NCBI RefSeq assembly: GCF_021390325.1
Contig: NZ_JAJUWU010000018.1
Span: 62,001 to 126,000 of the forward strand
Direction of reading: 5' to 3'
Length of the DNA: 64,000 bases
Origin: Jiella avicenniae
GTDB lineage: Bacteria; Pseudomonadota; Alphaproteobacteria; Rhizobiales; Rhizobiaceae
Shown here: positions 1 to 8,844 of the stretch, piece by piece
Numbering within the stretch: the first letter of the stretch is position 1
Layout of the letters: each line of letters starts with the position of its first letter
Position numbers and translations under genes: made by a program
Notes under the pieces: generated by a model
Told to the model about the DNA's origin: nothing
Databases searched by the model: none
What the model saw: only the letters and a program-made list of their open reading frames with translations

Positions 1-159
1 GCGATAGTCGCCGATCGCGGCATTCACGTCTTCGAGCCCGGCATATTCCGCCGCGAGCTTGGAATAGACCTCGTGTTCGGGCCCCTTCGCCATCTCCCGT
101 TCGAGGGTGGCGAAGCGGTTCTGGATGTCGTTCAGCGTGGCGTTCGGCAGAGTTGCCAT
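1..159 (-). CDS. prfA: Peptide chain release factor 1, N-terminal part
   Basis: Only the first 53 codons are in the window; the gene runs off the left edge. RF1 recognises UAA and UAG stop codons and triggers hydrolysis of peptidyl-tRNA on the ribosome. The visible N-terminus begins MATLPNATLNDIQNRFATLE and continues with the charged helix expected of the RF1 N-terminal domain; the codon-recognition and GGQ domains lie outside. It follows ptsP on the same strand, and ptsP-prfA adjacency is common in Hyphomicrobiales, which supports the call. Identification rests on N-terminal resemblance and context, so RF2 is not strictly excluded. Confidence 0.8.
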   Translation of the reverse strand, partial: MATLPNATLNDIQNRFATLEREMAKGPEHEVYSKLAAEYAGLEDVNAAIGDYR

Positions 160-280
160 GATATCCGGTTCGATGCTGTCGGTGGGGGCGATACCCCGTC
201 AGGGGCCGGCGATAGCCCCGCGGCCGCAGGTCGGCAAGCCGCGAAGCATCCGGCGGGCGGTTCCGGGGGCCGTTCGGACG

Positions 281-2545
281 CTAATATGGGATCCGGTGGC
301 GCTCGGCGAAATCCTTCAGGAAACTGCGTGCCGATCCCGCCTCGCCCGGATCGTCGAGAAGCGCGGCCAGCTCGGCGCGGAGCTTCTGCGCGTCGAGTTC
401 GAGGAGCATGGCCTTGACCGGCCCGATCGAGGGCGGCGCCATCGAGATGCTGCGAAAGCCGAGGCCGATCAGGGCCATCGCCGAAAGCGGCCGTCCGGCC
501 ATCTCGCCGCAGAGCGACACCGGAACGCCGTGGCGCTCGCCGGAAAGGGCGACGTCCCGCAACGCGCGCAGGAACGGCACCGACAGGTCGTCGTAGCGCG
601 TCGCGACATTGGCATTGCCGCGATCGACGGCGAAGAAGAACTGGAAGAGATCGTTCGAGCCGATCGAGACGAAGTCGAGCATGCCCATCAGCGGATCGAG
701 CTGGTAGAGCAGCGAGGGGACCTCCAGCATCGCGCCGAGCTGCAGATCCTTCGGCGGCTCATGGCCGAAGCGCTCCAGATGCCGGAGTTCACGGTCGATC
801 AGCGAACGCGCCGCGTCGATCTCGGCAAGATCGGTGATCATCGGGAACATGATCTTGACCTTGCGACCGGAAGCCGCCTTCAGAAGCGCCCGCAACTGGG
901 TGCGCAGAAGGCCCGGCCGGTCGAGGGCCAGGCGCATCGCCCGGTAGCCGAGCGCCGGGTTCTGCTCCGGCCCGTGGGCGAGATAGGGCAACAGCTTGTC
1001 GCCGCCGACGTCGAGGGTGCGGAAGGTGACGGGCTTGTCGCCCGCCGCCTCGATGACGGCGCGATAGAGCCGCTCCTGATCGCCCGCCCGCGGCATGGTG
1101 GAGGCCACCATGAACTGCAGCTCGGTGCGGAACAGGCCGATCCCCTCCGCCCCGGATTCGTCGAGCTGCGGCAGGTCGACGAGGAGACCGGCATTCATCT
1201 GCAGCCCGATCGCCGCGCCGTCGCGGGTCTTCGCCGGAACCGCCCGCAGCGAGCGGTAGCGCTGCTGGCGTTCGGCGCGGAATCTCAATTTGTCGGCGAA
1301 GAGTTCGTGCACCTCGGGCGGGGGACGCAGATGCACGTCGCCGCTCTCGCCGTCGACGACGATCGGATCGCCGTTCTCCGACATGGAGACGACGCCCTTG
1401 ACCTGCCCGGCGACGGGAATGCCGAGGGCGCGGGCGACGATCACGACATGGCTGGTCGCCGCGCCGTCCTCGAGGACGAGGCCTTTGATCTGACCGCGGT
1501 GATAGTCGAGCAGCTCGGCGGCGCCCATGTTGCGGGCGACGACGACGGCGTCGTTCGTCCCGTTGTCCTGGCCCGCCTGGCCGATGAGCTGGCGCAGGAG
1601 CCGGTTGGCGAGATCGTCGAAATCGTGCAGCCGCTCGCGGATGTAGGGATCGGTGAGATGCATCATGCGCGCGCGCATGTCCGACTGCACCTTCTCGACG
1701 GCCGCCTCGGCAGTGAGGCCGTTGCGCACCGCCTCCTCCAGCCGGCGCACCCAGCCGCGATCCTGGGCGAACTTGCGATAGGTTTCGAGCACCGCCCGGT
1801 GCTCCCCCTCGTCGGCGACGTCGCGCCGCCCCAGCATGTTCTCGATCGACTGGCGCAGGATCGCCAGGGCCTCGGTGAGACGGGAGACCTCGCTGTCGAC
1901 GTCCTCGTTGAACAGGCTCGACACGATCACCCGCGGCTCGTGCAGGACGACGCGGCCGATGCCGATGCCGTCGCACAGGGCGAGCCCGGCGAAGCTGACG
2001 GGCCGGGTGAGGTCGAGGGTGACGCCAGGGCGCGACAGGCCTTCCAGGCCGCCGGCGGCGATCATCTCGGCGATCACCATCGCGACGGTTTCGAGCGCTT
2101 CGGACTCCTCTTCGGGATAGACCCGGCCCGCCGCCTTGTTCTGGACGACGAGGACGCCGAGGGTGCGCCCGGCCCGAAGCACGGGCACGCCGAGGAAGGT
2201 CGCGTAAACCTCCTCGCCGGTCTCCGGCAGATAGGTGAAGGCCGGATGGTTCTGGGCGTCGGAGAGGTTGAGCGGCCGCGCCGTCGCCGCGATCGTGCCG
2301 ACGAGACCCTCGCCGAGCCGCAGCTGCGCCAGGTGGACCGAGCCGGGATTGAGGCCTTCGGTGGCATAGAGTTCGAGCACGCCGTCGGCCCGCAGCACGT
2401 AAAGCGAGCAGACCTCGGTCTCCATGTGCTTGGCGATCAGCTTGACGATCTGGTCGAGACGCGCCTGCGGCTCCAGGGGCTCGATCATCAGCTCCCGGAT
2501 GCGGCGCATCAAGACGCGCGGACCTGAGGTGTCGCTCCTGTTCAA
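281..2545 (-). CDS. ptsP: Phosphoenolpyruvate-protein phosphotransferase PtsP (EI-Ntr)
   Basis: Enzyme I of the nitrogen-related PTS takes phosphate from PEP and passes it to NPr, feeding a regulatory rather than a sugar-uptake cascade. At 754 residues it has the family layout: an N-terminal GAF domain (about 20-165), a PEP-utilising swivel domain with the phosphorylated histidine in GAATSHVVIVARALG (about residue 366), and a C-terminal TIM barrel with the conserved LCGEMAG cysteine (about residue 678). The GAF domain separates it from carbohydrate EI. It lies downstream of lysC on the same strand, 220 bp away, the usual order in rhizobia. No EIIA-Ntr or NPr gene is in the window. Confidence 0.95.
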   Translation of the reverse strand: MNRSDTSGPRVLMRRIRELMIEPLEPQARLDQIVKLIAKHMETEVCSLYVLRADGVLELYATEGLNPGSVHLAQLRLGEGLVGTIAATARPLNLSDAQNHPAFTYLPETGEEVYATFLGVPVLRAGRTLGVLVVQNKAAGRVYPEEESEALETVAMVIAEMIAAGGLEGLSRPGVTLDLTRPVSFAGLALCDGIGIGRVVLHEPRVIVSSLFNEDVDSEVSRLTEALAILRQSIENMLGRRDVADEGEHRAVLETYRKFAQDRGWVRRLEEAVRNGLTAEAAVEKVQSDMRARMMHLTDPYIRERLHDFDDLANRLLRQLIGQAGQDNGTNDAVVVARNMGAAELLDYHRGQIKGLVLEDGAATSHVVIVARALGIPVAGQVKGVVSMSENGDPIVVDGESGDVHLRPPPEVHELFADKLRFRAERQQRYRSLRAVPAKTRDGAAIGLQMNAGLLVDLPQLDESGAEGIGLFRTELQFMVASTMPRAGDQERLYRAVIEAAGDKPVTFRTLDVGGDKLLPYLAHGPEQNPALGYRAMRLALDRPGLLRTQLRALLKAASGRKVKIMFPMITDLAEIDAARSLIDRELRHLERFGHEPPKDLQLGAMLEVPSLLYQLDPLMGMLDFVSIGSNDLFQFFFAVDRGNANVATRYDDLSVPFLRALRDVALSGERHGVPVSLCGEMAGRPLSAMALIGLGFRSISMAPPSIGPVKAMLLELDAQKLRAELAALLDDPGEAGSARSFLKDFAERHRIPY

Positions 2546-2765
2546 CCCAGCTTTCCGTTCTGTGCCGCGGCAGCCACTCCTGCGGCGGCAGACGATGTCG
2601 GTTACGCGGTTCGCGTCGAACCCAATTGATCACACAAACCGCGTTCGCCCAAGCGTCGCGGCGAATTCGCACCCCTGACGATCAGCTTGGGGTACGACTT
2701 GGAGCAAAGCAAGAACCCCCGCCGCTCCTGGAACGCGCCCGTCCCGACCCCGCCGGGCGTCGTCC

Positions 2766-4019
2766 TCACGCCTTGTCGAGGCCGTAGACGCCATGCAGCG
2801 CCCGGACCGCAAGCTCGGTATAGTCGCCGTCGATGAGGATCGAGATCTTGATCTCGGAGGTGGTGATCGCCTTGATGTTGATGCTGCGGGCGGCGAGGGC
2901 CTTGAAGGCCGTGGCGGCGACGCCGGTGTGGCTGCGCATGCCGATGCCGATCACCGAGACCTTGGTGAGGCCCGATTCGCTCTGCAGCGCATCGTAGCGC
3001 ATTTCGGCCTTGGCATTTTCGAGCAGCGTGATGGCCTTCTGCAGGTCGCCCGCCGGCACCGTGAAGGTCATGTCGGTGGCGTCGCCCGATTCGGAGATGT
3101 TCTGGACGATCATGTCGACATTGACGCCGGCATCGGCGAGCGGCCCGAAGATCGCCGCCGCGACGCCCGGCCGGTCCTCGACACGCCGCAGCGAAATCTG
3201 CGCCTCGTCCCTCGAATAGGCGATACCGGTTACGACCTGCTGTTCCACGATTTCGTCCTCGTCGCAAATGAGGGTTCCCGGCGGATTGTCGAAGTCGCCC
3301 ATGCCGGGCGCGTCCGGATCCACGAAGGAGGAGCGCACGAAGGTGCGCACCTTGTGTACCATTGCCAGTTCCACCGAGCGCACCTGCAGCACCTTGGCGC
3401 CGAGCGAGGCCATCTCCAGCATCTCCTCGAAGGAGATCTTGGCCATGCGGCGCGCCTTCGGCTCGATGCGCGGGTCGGTGGTGTAGACGCCGTCGACGTC
3501 GGTGTAGATGTCGCAGCGATCGGCGCCGATCGCCGCGGCGATGGCGACGGCGCTGGTGTCGGAGCCGCCGCGGCCGAGCGTCGCGATGCGGTTGTCGGGG
3601 GCGATCCCCTGGAAGCCCGCGACGACGGCGACCTGGTCCTCGTCGAAGCGCCGGACGATCTCGCCGGCGTCGATCTCCTGGATGCGCGCGGCGCCGTGGG
3701 CGCCGTCGGTGCGGATCGGAATCTGCCAGCCCTGCCAGGACCGGGCGTTGATCCCCATCTTCTGCAGCGTGATGGCGAGCAGCCCGGCCGTCACCTGTTC
3801 GCCGGAGGCGACGATCGCGTCGTATTCGCGCGCGTCGTGGATGGGAGAGGCCTCGCGGCACCATGCGACCAGTTCGTTGGTCTTGCCGGCCATCGCCGAC
3901 ACGACGACGGCGACGTGGTGGCCGGCTTCGACCTCGCGTTTGACATGCCGGGCGACGTTCTGAATGCGGGGAATGTCACCGACGGATGTTCCGCCGAATT
4001 TCAGGACGAGACGGGCCAT
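2766..4019 (-). CDS. lysC: Aspartate kinase
   Basis: This enzyme phosphorylates aspartate in the first step to lysine, threonine, methionine and diaminopimelate. The 417-residue protein opens with the nucleotide-binding KFGGTSVG motif, has the amino-acid-kinase fold to about residue 240 (with GRGGSDTSA near residue 145), and ends with tandem ACT domains (about 265-410) for feedback control. This is the length of monofunctional LysC. The start is the ATG at 4019 followed by ARLVLKFGG, as in orthologues. It is divergent from ubiG across a 364-bp gap. The low-GC lysine riboswitch class is not apparent upstream. Confidence 0.96.
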   Translation of the reverse strand: MARLVLKFGGTSVGDIPRIQNVARHVKREVEAGHHVAVVVSAMAGKTNELVAWCREASPIHDAREYDAIVASGEQVTAGLLAITLQKMGINARSWQGWQIPIRTDGAHGAARIQEIDAGEIVRRFDEDQVAVVAGFQGIAPDNRIATLGRGGSDTSAVAIAAAIGADRCDIYTDVDGVYTTDPRIEPKARRMAKISFEEMLEMASLGAKVLQVRSVELAMVHKVRTFVRSSFVDPDAPGMGDFDNPPGTLICDEDEIVEQQVVTGIAYSRDEAQISLRRVEDRPGVAAAIFGPLADAGVNVDMIVQNISESGDATDMTFTVPAGDLQKAITLLENAKAEMRYDALQSESGLTKVSVIGIGMRSHTGVAATAFKALAARSINIKAITTSEIKISILIDGDYTELAVRALHGVYGLDKA

Positions 4020-4383
4020 GGGCTCAGATGGTTCGATCCGTTGAGCGCGGGCTTCCGGCGGAGCGGGTCCCGCATCGTTGGTTGTCGCAAGCGAAGGGCT
4101 CGCGCTACCCCTTCAGCGCCGGTTCCCTAGCCGATGGCGGACCGCTGCGCAATCGTCGCGACAACATCCCGTGCGTTCGGGCAGGGCGCGCTTTCACGGC
4201 GGTCCTTCCCCGCCCCCATCGACCGGTCCGGCCGGCCTTTCGGCAGAGCGAATCGGCATCGTCCGCGCCGGCCCGGGCAGCGCCATCGTTCCTTCCGCGA
4301 CACGCCGAGGCCCTATCCGGCGCTTGACTTCGCGGCCGCGAAGCGAACATCCCGTCTGGCGAAGCGATGAACGGGACGAAACG
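4020..4383. other. lysC-ubiG divergent intergenic region
   Basis: This 364-bp stretch separates two divergent genes and should hold both promoters. I see no convincing coding sequence. A perfect 16-bp palindrome, CTTCGCGGCCGCGAAG, sits at 4328-4343, directly after a TTGACT hexamer (4324-4329), about 40 bp before the ubiG start. It could be part of the ubiG promoter or only a stable stem; no matching -10 box is clear. Confidence 0.4.
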
Positions 4384-5127
4384 ATGCCGGACGCAACGAC
4401 GATCGACGCGAACGAGGTGGAGCGCTTCTCGCGCGTCGCCCAGGAATGGTGGAACCCGGCCGGCAAGTTCAAGCCGCTGCACAAGTTCAATCCCGTCAGG
4501 CTCGACTACGTGCGTGAGCAGATGGCGCTGAATTTTTCCCGCGACACGGTGCAGCCGAAGCCCTTCGAGGGGCTCTCGGTCCTCGACATCGGCTGCGGCG
4601 GCGGGCTCATCGCCGAACCGCTGGCGAGGCTCGGTGCCTCGGTCGTCGGCGCCGACGCGTCGGAGACCAACATCGAGGTGGCGAAGCTCCATGCGGCCGG
4701 TTCGAGGCTCACCATCGACTATCGGGCGACCACCGCGGAAGCCATCGCCGAAGGCGGCGAGACCTTCGACGTGGTCCTCGCTCTCGAGATCGTCGAGCAC
4801 GTCGCGGACGTCGATCTGTTCCTCACCTCCTGCGCCGCCATGGTGAAGCCGGGCGGCCTGCTCCTGGTCGCCACCATCAACCGCACCTTCAAGGCTCTCA
4901 CTTTCGCCATCGTCGGGGCGGAATACGTCCTCGGCTGGCTGCCGAAGGGGACCCACCAATATTCCAAACTGGTACGCCCCCACGAGATCGAGCGGCCGCT
5001 CCAGGCGGCGGGCCTCTCCATTCTGGAGGAGACCGGCGTCGTCTATCATCCGCTCGCCGACGAATGGCGCCTCGACCGTGACACGGACGTGAACTACATG
5101 GTTCTCTCGCGCCGTTCGGAAATATAG
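4384..5127 (+). CDS. ubiG: Ubiquinone biosynthesis O-methyltransferase UbiG
   Basis: UbiG performs the two SAM-dependent O-methylations of ubiquinone biosynthesis. The 247-residue product has the class I methyltransferase fold: motif [21 protein letters not shown] at about residues 63-82, a later [12 protein letters not shown] motif, and the family-typical N-terminus with [17 protein letters not shown]. The reading frame is open further upstream, but homology starts at [20 protein letters not shown], so the ATG at 4384 is preferred even though its ribosome-binding site is weak. Placement next to lysC is usual in rhizobia. Confidence 0.96.
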   Translation: MPDATTIDANEVERFSRVAQEWWNPAGKFKPLHKFNPVRLDYVREQMALNFSRDTVQPKPFEGLSVLDIGCGGGLIAEPLARLGASVVGADASETNIEVAKLHAAGSRLTIDYRATTAEAIAEGGETFDVVLALEIVEHVADVDLFLTSCAAMVKPGGLLLVATINRTFKALTFAIVGAEYVLGWLPKGTHQYSKLVRPHEIERPLQAAGLSILEETGVVYHPLADEWRLDRDTDVNYMVLSRRSEI

Positions 5128-5480
5128 CCGGCGCTCGCCGGCTCGACGAGACACGTCGGATCTTGTTTCCCGCTCGCATGGAACAGGACATCGCCGAACA
5201 TATTCACCTGAGTATGCAAGATCCGGACTCATCGCGATGAAGAATGAGTTCGTAAATGCTCTCGTGCGTCTTCTTGTTGAGGATTGATCATTCGCAACAC
5301 GAAACTTCATGATGTCTTTGCATTTGCACGCCGTTTCCGTGCGGCATTTCGACTTCCCGATTACAATCGCTCACGAAGCGGTGATCAAGGTCAGGGCAAG
5401 CCAGCTCCGTTAGGCTGCTGAAATCGGACGAACAGTGTCGAATGGGCAAAAGGGTTCGAGCGCCGGAAAGAGAGGATGAC
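5128..5480. other. Intergenic region downstream of ubiG
   Basis: This 353-bp stretch is less GC-rich than its surroundings. An 8-bp inverted repeat with a 2-nt centre (AGCCGGCG-CT-CGCCGGCT, 5126-5143) overlaps the ubiG stop and may act as a 3' stem, but no T-run follows. Very short ORFs of 16-20 codons around 5179-5290 lack ribosome-binding sites and look fortuitous. The promoter of the small gene at 5481 should be in the right half. Confidence 0.35.
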
Positions 5481-5828
5481 ATGGCTGCCAACCGCGACCT
5501 TATTCCGAACGAGGCCACGTGCCCGGTCCCCCTCGATCTTCTGGCAAAGCTCCTGCGCTGCGAGGGCGAGCTCCGCGACGACCTTGTTCGCGCCATTCCC
5601 GCGATGGAACGGGCGAGGCTCGCTTTCTTCTGCTACAACCGGGTGCATCTGAGGGATCTCGCCTTCCGCATCACGCTGCTGTGCGAATTGAAGGAACTGC
5701 GGATCCTCGCCGGCACCAAGGGCGACATGCTCTACCAGCAGGCGACCGAATACGGCATCTTCGAAGAACACGACCACCTCATGCCGAAGCGCCGCGGCGT
5801 GACGCTGGCCAGAACCGCGCGGGGCTGA
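5481..5828 (+). CDS. Conserved-looking small protein of unknown function
   Basis: I do not recognise this 115-residue protein. It begins MAANRDLIPNEATCPVPLDL and is predicted to be a soluble, mostly helical protein with three cysteines (CPVP, LRCEG, LLCELK) and a basic C-terminus. The composition of the segment ERARLAFFCYNRVHLRDLAF and the GC-rich third positions support real coding. An upstream in-frame ATG at 5442 exists, but AGAGG six bases before 5481 favours the shorter form. It is monocistronic and convergent with the TauE gene. No transmembrane segment or signal peptide is seen. Confidence 0.6.
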   Translation: MAANRDLIPNEATCPVPLDLLAKLLRCEGELRDDLVRAIPAMERARLAFFCYNRVHLRDLAFRITLLCELKELRILAGTKGDMLYQQATEYGIFEEHDHLMPKRRGVTLARTARG

Positions 5829-6035
5829 GGGATCACTCGCGCAGCCCATCGTCAGGTGCGGTCTCCGTCGTTCGGGATTTTTCGGACGGATTCCTCGACC
5901 CGCTGATCGACGCGCCCACCGAGGCATCGCGGACGAATCCGACCAGCAGATTGCGGGTCGCTGTGGCGGGGCGGCGCGTCTCAGCGAGGCGACGTCGCCG
6001 GTCCGGGTCTCGGCGGGCGGCAGGACGAAACGCCC

Positions 6036-6791
6036 TCAGCCGGTGACGAAGTAGTAGCCGGCGAGAAACAGCCCGACGGCGATGACGAAGCAGCGCACGG
6101 CGATCTGGGGCACGCGCTTGGCGAGCCAGACGCCGCAATAGCCGCCGAGCGCAACGCCCGGGACCATGGCGAGCGCGCCCGGCCAATTCACCACGCCCCC
6201 GGAGACGAAGATCACCACCGCGACGACGGCGATGACGTTGGCGAGAACGTTCTTGATGGCGTTCAGCCGGTGATAGTCGCCGGCGTCGGTGAGCCCCAGC
6301 GTCGCCAGCATCATGATGCCCATGCCGGCGCCGAAGAAGCCGCCGTAAATCGCCGTGACGAACTGCATCACGGGCGCCGCAATGCCGCGCTTTTCGGTGG
6401 TGGCGACCGCCTCGCGCGGCTTCGGTTTCAGCCACGGGCCGGCGGCGAAGAGGCCGGTCGCGGCGAGGAGCATCCAGGGCACGGCAGCGGAGAACTGTTC
6501 GTTGTCGAGCCACAGGAGCAGGAGCGCGCCGAGGGTCGAGCCGACCACCGAGACGACCGCGAGGACGGCGATGCCCCGCCACATCCGGCGGATGTCTCTC
6601 AGATAGGGCAGCGTCGAGGTGAAATAGCCCGGCAGCTGGACGATCGAGGAGGTGGCGTTGGCGGAGATCGGCGGGATGCCGATCAAGGACAGGGCCCCGA
6701 AGGAGATGAAGGTGCCGCCGCCGGCCACCGCATTGATGGCCGCCGCCGCAAAGCCGGCGAGGAAGAGAAGCAGAATGGTGAGGATGGACAT
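6036..6791 (-). CDS. TauE/SafE-family sulfite exporter-like membrane protein
   Basis: The 251-residue product has about eight hydrophobic segments and the duplicated TauE/SafE pattern, with N-terminal AAAINAVAGGGTFISF and a similar glycine-rich motif in the second half (GGFFGAGMGIMML). Members export small anions such as sulfite, sulfoacetate or other organosulfur compounds; the substrate cannot be told from sequence. The start MSILTILLLF at 6791 places the first membrane helix at the N-terminus; an upstream ATG at 6827 would add 12 residues, and neither has a strong ribosome-binding site. The neighbours, an unknown small gene and a sugar ABC operon, give no substrate clue. Confidence 0.85.
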   Translation of the reverse strand: MSILTILLLFLAGFAAAAINAVAGGGTFISFGALSLIGIPPISANATSSIVQLPGYFTSTLPYLRDIRRMWRGIAVLAVVSVVGSTLGALLLLWLDNEQFSAAVPWMLLAATGLFAAGPWLKPKPREAVATTEKRGIAAPVMQFVTAIYGGFFGAGMGIMMLATLGLTDAGDYHRLNAIKNVLANVIAVVAVVIFVSGGVVNWPGALAMVPGVALGGYCGVWLAKRVPQIAVRCFVIAVGLFLAGYYFVTG

Positions 6792-6900
6792 GAATGGGGA
6801 ATCGCTGAAGTGAGGACGGACCCTCATAGGCGATTTCGCCGGACATTGCGAAATCGCCCGTGAAAGTCCGAAGGACGCGGTTGCCGCCGCCCCGGCGGTT

Positions 6901-7881
6901 TCAGTCGGTCGGCCGCGCCTCGCGGGCGTAGAGCAGCACCAGGGCGATGATGATCACGCCGAAGACGATGTTCTTGCCGGCCTGGCCGATCTGCGCGATC
7001 GAGAGGATCGACTGCAGGAGGACGACGATCAGCGTGCCGGCGATGGTGCCGACATAGCCGCCGGCGCCGCCCATGATGTTGGTGCCGCCGATGATCACGG
7101 CGGCGATCGGCACCAGCAGATAGTCGTTGCCCATGCCGAGATAGGTCTGCGAGGCGTAGCCGGTGAGGAGAATCCCGCCGATGACCGCGCACAGGCCGGA
7201 GGCGACGAAGGCGCCGACATAGACGAGGCGGGTGTCGACGCCGGACAGGAACAGCGCCGGCTCATTGTTGCCCGTCGCATAGAGGAAGCGGCCGAAGCGC
7301 GAGCGGGCGAGGACGAGGATGGTGACGAGGGACAGAAAGGCCCAGACCAGCGGCGAGACCGGCATGCCGCCGAGATGGCCGACGGCGAGGAAGCGCACCA
7401 CGGAGGGAATGGTCGAATCCGGCGGCTGGCCGTTCGTATAGACCATGGTCGCGCCTTCGAGGAGGGCATTCATGCCGAGCGTCCAGACCAGCGAGTGCAG
7501 CCGGAAGACCGCGACGCCGATGGCGTTGATCAGGCCGACCGAGATGCCGACGAGGAGCGCCGCACCGATCGCCACGCCGAAGCCGTAGCCCTGGCCGTAG
7601 AGCGTCGCCATCAGGATCGAGGAGAAGGTCAGGTTCCACGGCACCGACAGGTCGATCTGGCCGGTGAGGATGACCAGCGTCTGGCCGATCGCGATGATGC
7701 CGATGAAGGTGGCGATCTGCAGCTGCGCCTTGACGTTGGCCCAGGAGGCGAAGGCCGGGTTGAGGATCACCGCGACGACGATGAGGACGACGAGGAGGAC
7801 ATAGGAGACGGCGACGCCGTGTTTGGTGAAGGCGGACAGGCGGGAGGCGAGGCTCGGGGAGCCGGCGGTCGTGGACGTCAT
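6901..7881 (-). CDS. Sugar ABC transporter permease (RbsC-like), second of two
   Basis: An inner-membrane permease of the carbohydrate uptake transporter 2 (CUT2) type: 326 residues, about ten hydrophobic segments, and the family motif LTGQIDLSVPWNLTFSSIL near residue 72 in place of the usual GGIDLSVG. The C-terminal half carries GGTNIMGGAGGYVGTIAGT, typical of RbsC relatives. It is the last gene of a four-gene operon, 3 bp after the other permease, so the channel is probably a heterodimer. The altered DLSVP in place of DLSVG is also seen in paired permeases of this class. Substrate unknown. Confidence 0.92.
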   Translation of the reverse strand: MTSTTAGSPSLASRLSAFTKHGVAVSYVLLVVLIVVAVILNPAFASWANVKAQLQIATFIGIIAIGQTLVILTGQIDLSVPWNLTFSSILMATLYGQGYGFGVAIGAALLVGISVGLINAIGVAVFRLHSLVWTLGMNALLEGATMVYTNGQPPDSTIPSVVRFLAVGHLGGMPVSPLVWAFLSLVTILVLARSRFGRFLYATGNNEPALFLSGVDTRLVYVGAFVASGLCAVIGGILLTGYASQTYLGMGNDYLLVPIAAVIIGGTNIMGGAGGYVGTIAGTLIVVLLQSILSIAQIGQAGKNIVFGVIIIALVLLYAREARPTD

Positions 7882-7884
7882 CGG

Positions 7885-8844
7885 TCAGCTCCTGAGGACG
7901 GTCAGACGGTTGCGGGCCCGCAGCGTCCAGGCGTTGCCGAACATCAGGACGAGGATCAGGATCGCCCCCTGAAAGACGCTCTGGTAGAAGGACGAGACGC
8001 CGGCGGCGAAGAGCACCGAGATGATGATCGAGATGAAGAAGGCCGCGACGATCGGCCCGAGTGCGACGCCCCTGCCGCCGCCGAGGATCGCCCCGCCGAA
8101 GACCACGGCCGCGACCGAGTTCAGCGTGTAGGACGTGCCGACGGTGGCATCGCCGGAGGTCGTCTGGGCGGTGAGGAACAGGCCGGCGCAGGCGGCGAGG
8201 ACGCCGCCGATCACATAGGCCGAAACGAGGGTGCGCGGCACGTTTATGCCGGACATGTGCGCCCCGCCGGGATTGTCGCCGACGGCGTAGATCGCCGTGC
8301 CGAGGCGCGAGCGCATGATCGGCATGCGGAAGGCGAGCGTGATCACCAGAAGCACGATCAGCGAATAGGGGAGCCAGCCCCAGGCGCCGGTCAGCGTCGA
8401 GGCGTAATAGCCGGGCACCGAGCCGCCCGGCTGCGGGCGGATGAGGAGCGCGAAGCCGGAATAGACGTAGAGCGTCGCGAGCGTCACGATGATCGGCTGG
8501 ATGCGGCCATAGGCGACGAGAAGGCCGTTGACGAGCCCCGCGCCGGCACCGGCACCGAGGGTCAGCAGGACGACGCCGAAGACGCTCCACGGGCTGTCGC
8601 CCATATAGGTGGCCGCGATCGCGTTGGAGAGGCTGACGATGGCCCCGACCGAGAGGTCCACGCCGCCGGTGAGGACGACCGTGAGCTGGGCCAGCGCCGC
8701 CAGCGCCAGCGTCGTGCCCTGGTTGGCGAGCAGCCGGAAGCCGAAGGGCGAGACGATCAGCGGCTGCTGATACCAGTAATAGCCGAGCAGAAGCACGAGG
8801 CCGACGATGGCGAGCAACGAGGTCTTGTAGCGACGCAGGATCAT
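7885..8844 (-). CDS. Sugar ABC transporter permease (RbsC-like), first of two
   Basis: This 319-residue CUT2 permease starts MILRRYKTSLLAIVGL and carries the canonical VVLTGGVDLSVGAIVSL signature near residue 60, with about eight to ten membrane helices. The ATG at 8844 overlaps the stop of the upstream ATPase gene by 4 bp (ATGA), implying translational coupling; although the frame stays open upstream, homology begins at this ATG. It pairs with the following permease gene. Two distinct permeases per operon are common for furanose, AI-2 and rhamnose-type importers, so the substrate is likely a monosaccharide, not defined here. Confidence 0.93.
   Translation of the reverse strand: MILRRYKTSLLAIVGLVLLLGYYWYQQPLIVSPFGFRLLANQGTTLALAALAQLTVVLTGGVDLSVGAIVSLSNAIAATYMGDSPWSVFGVVLLTLGAGAGAGLVNGLLVAYGRIQPIIVTLATLYVYSGFALLIRPQPGGSVPGYYASTLTGAWGWLPYSLIVLLVITLAFRMPIMRSRLGTAIYAVGDNPGGAHMSGINVPRTLVSAYVIGGVLAACAGLFLTAQTTSGDATVGTSYTLNSVAAVVFGGAILGGGRGVALGPIVAAFFISIIISVLFAAGVSSFYQSVFQGAILILVLMFGNAWTLRARNRLTVLRS

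Noticed and set aside
107-2527. 806-codon open frame opposite ptsP
   Set aside because: It mirrors ptsP on the other strand, has arginine/aspartate-rich low-complexity composition and no family motif; a by-product of high GC.
2793-4130. 445-codon open frame opposite lysC
   Set aside because: Antisense to an unmistakable aspartate kinase, with no recognisable domain.
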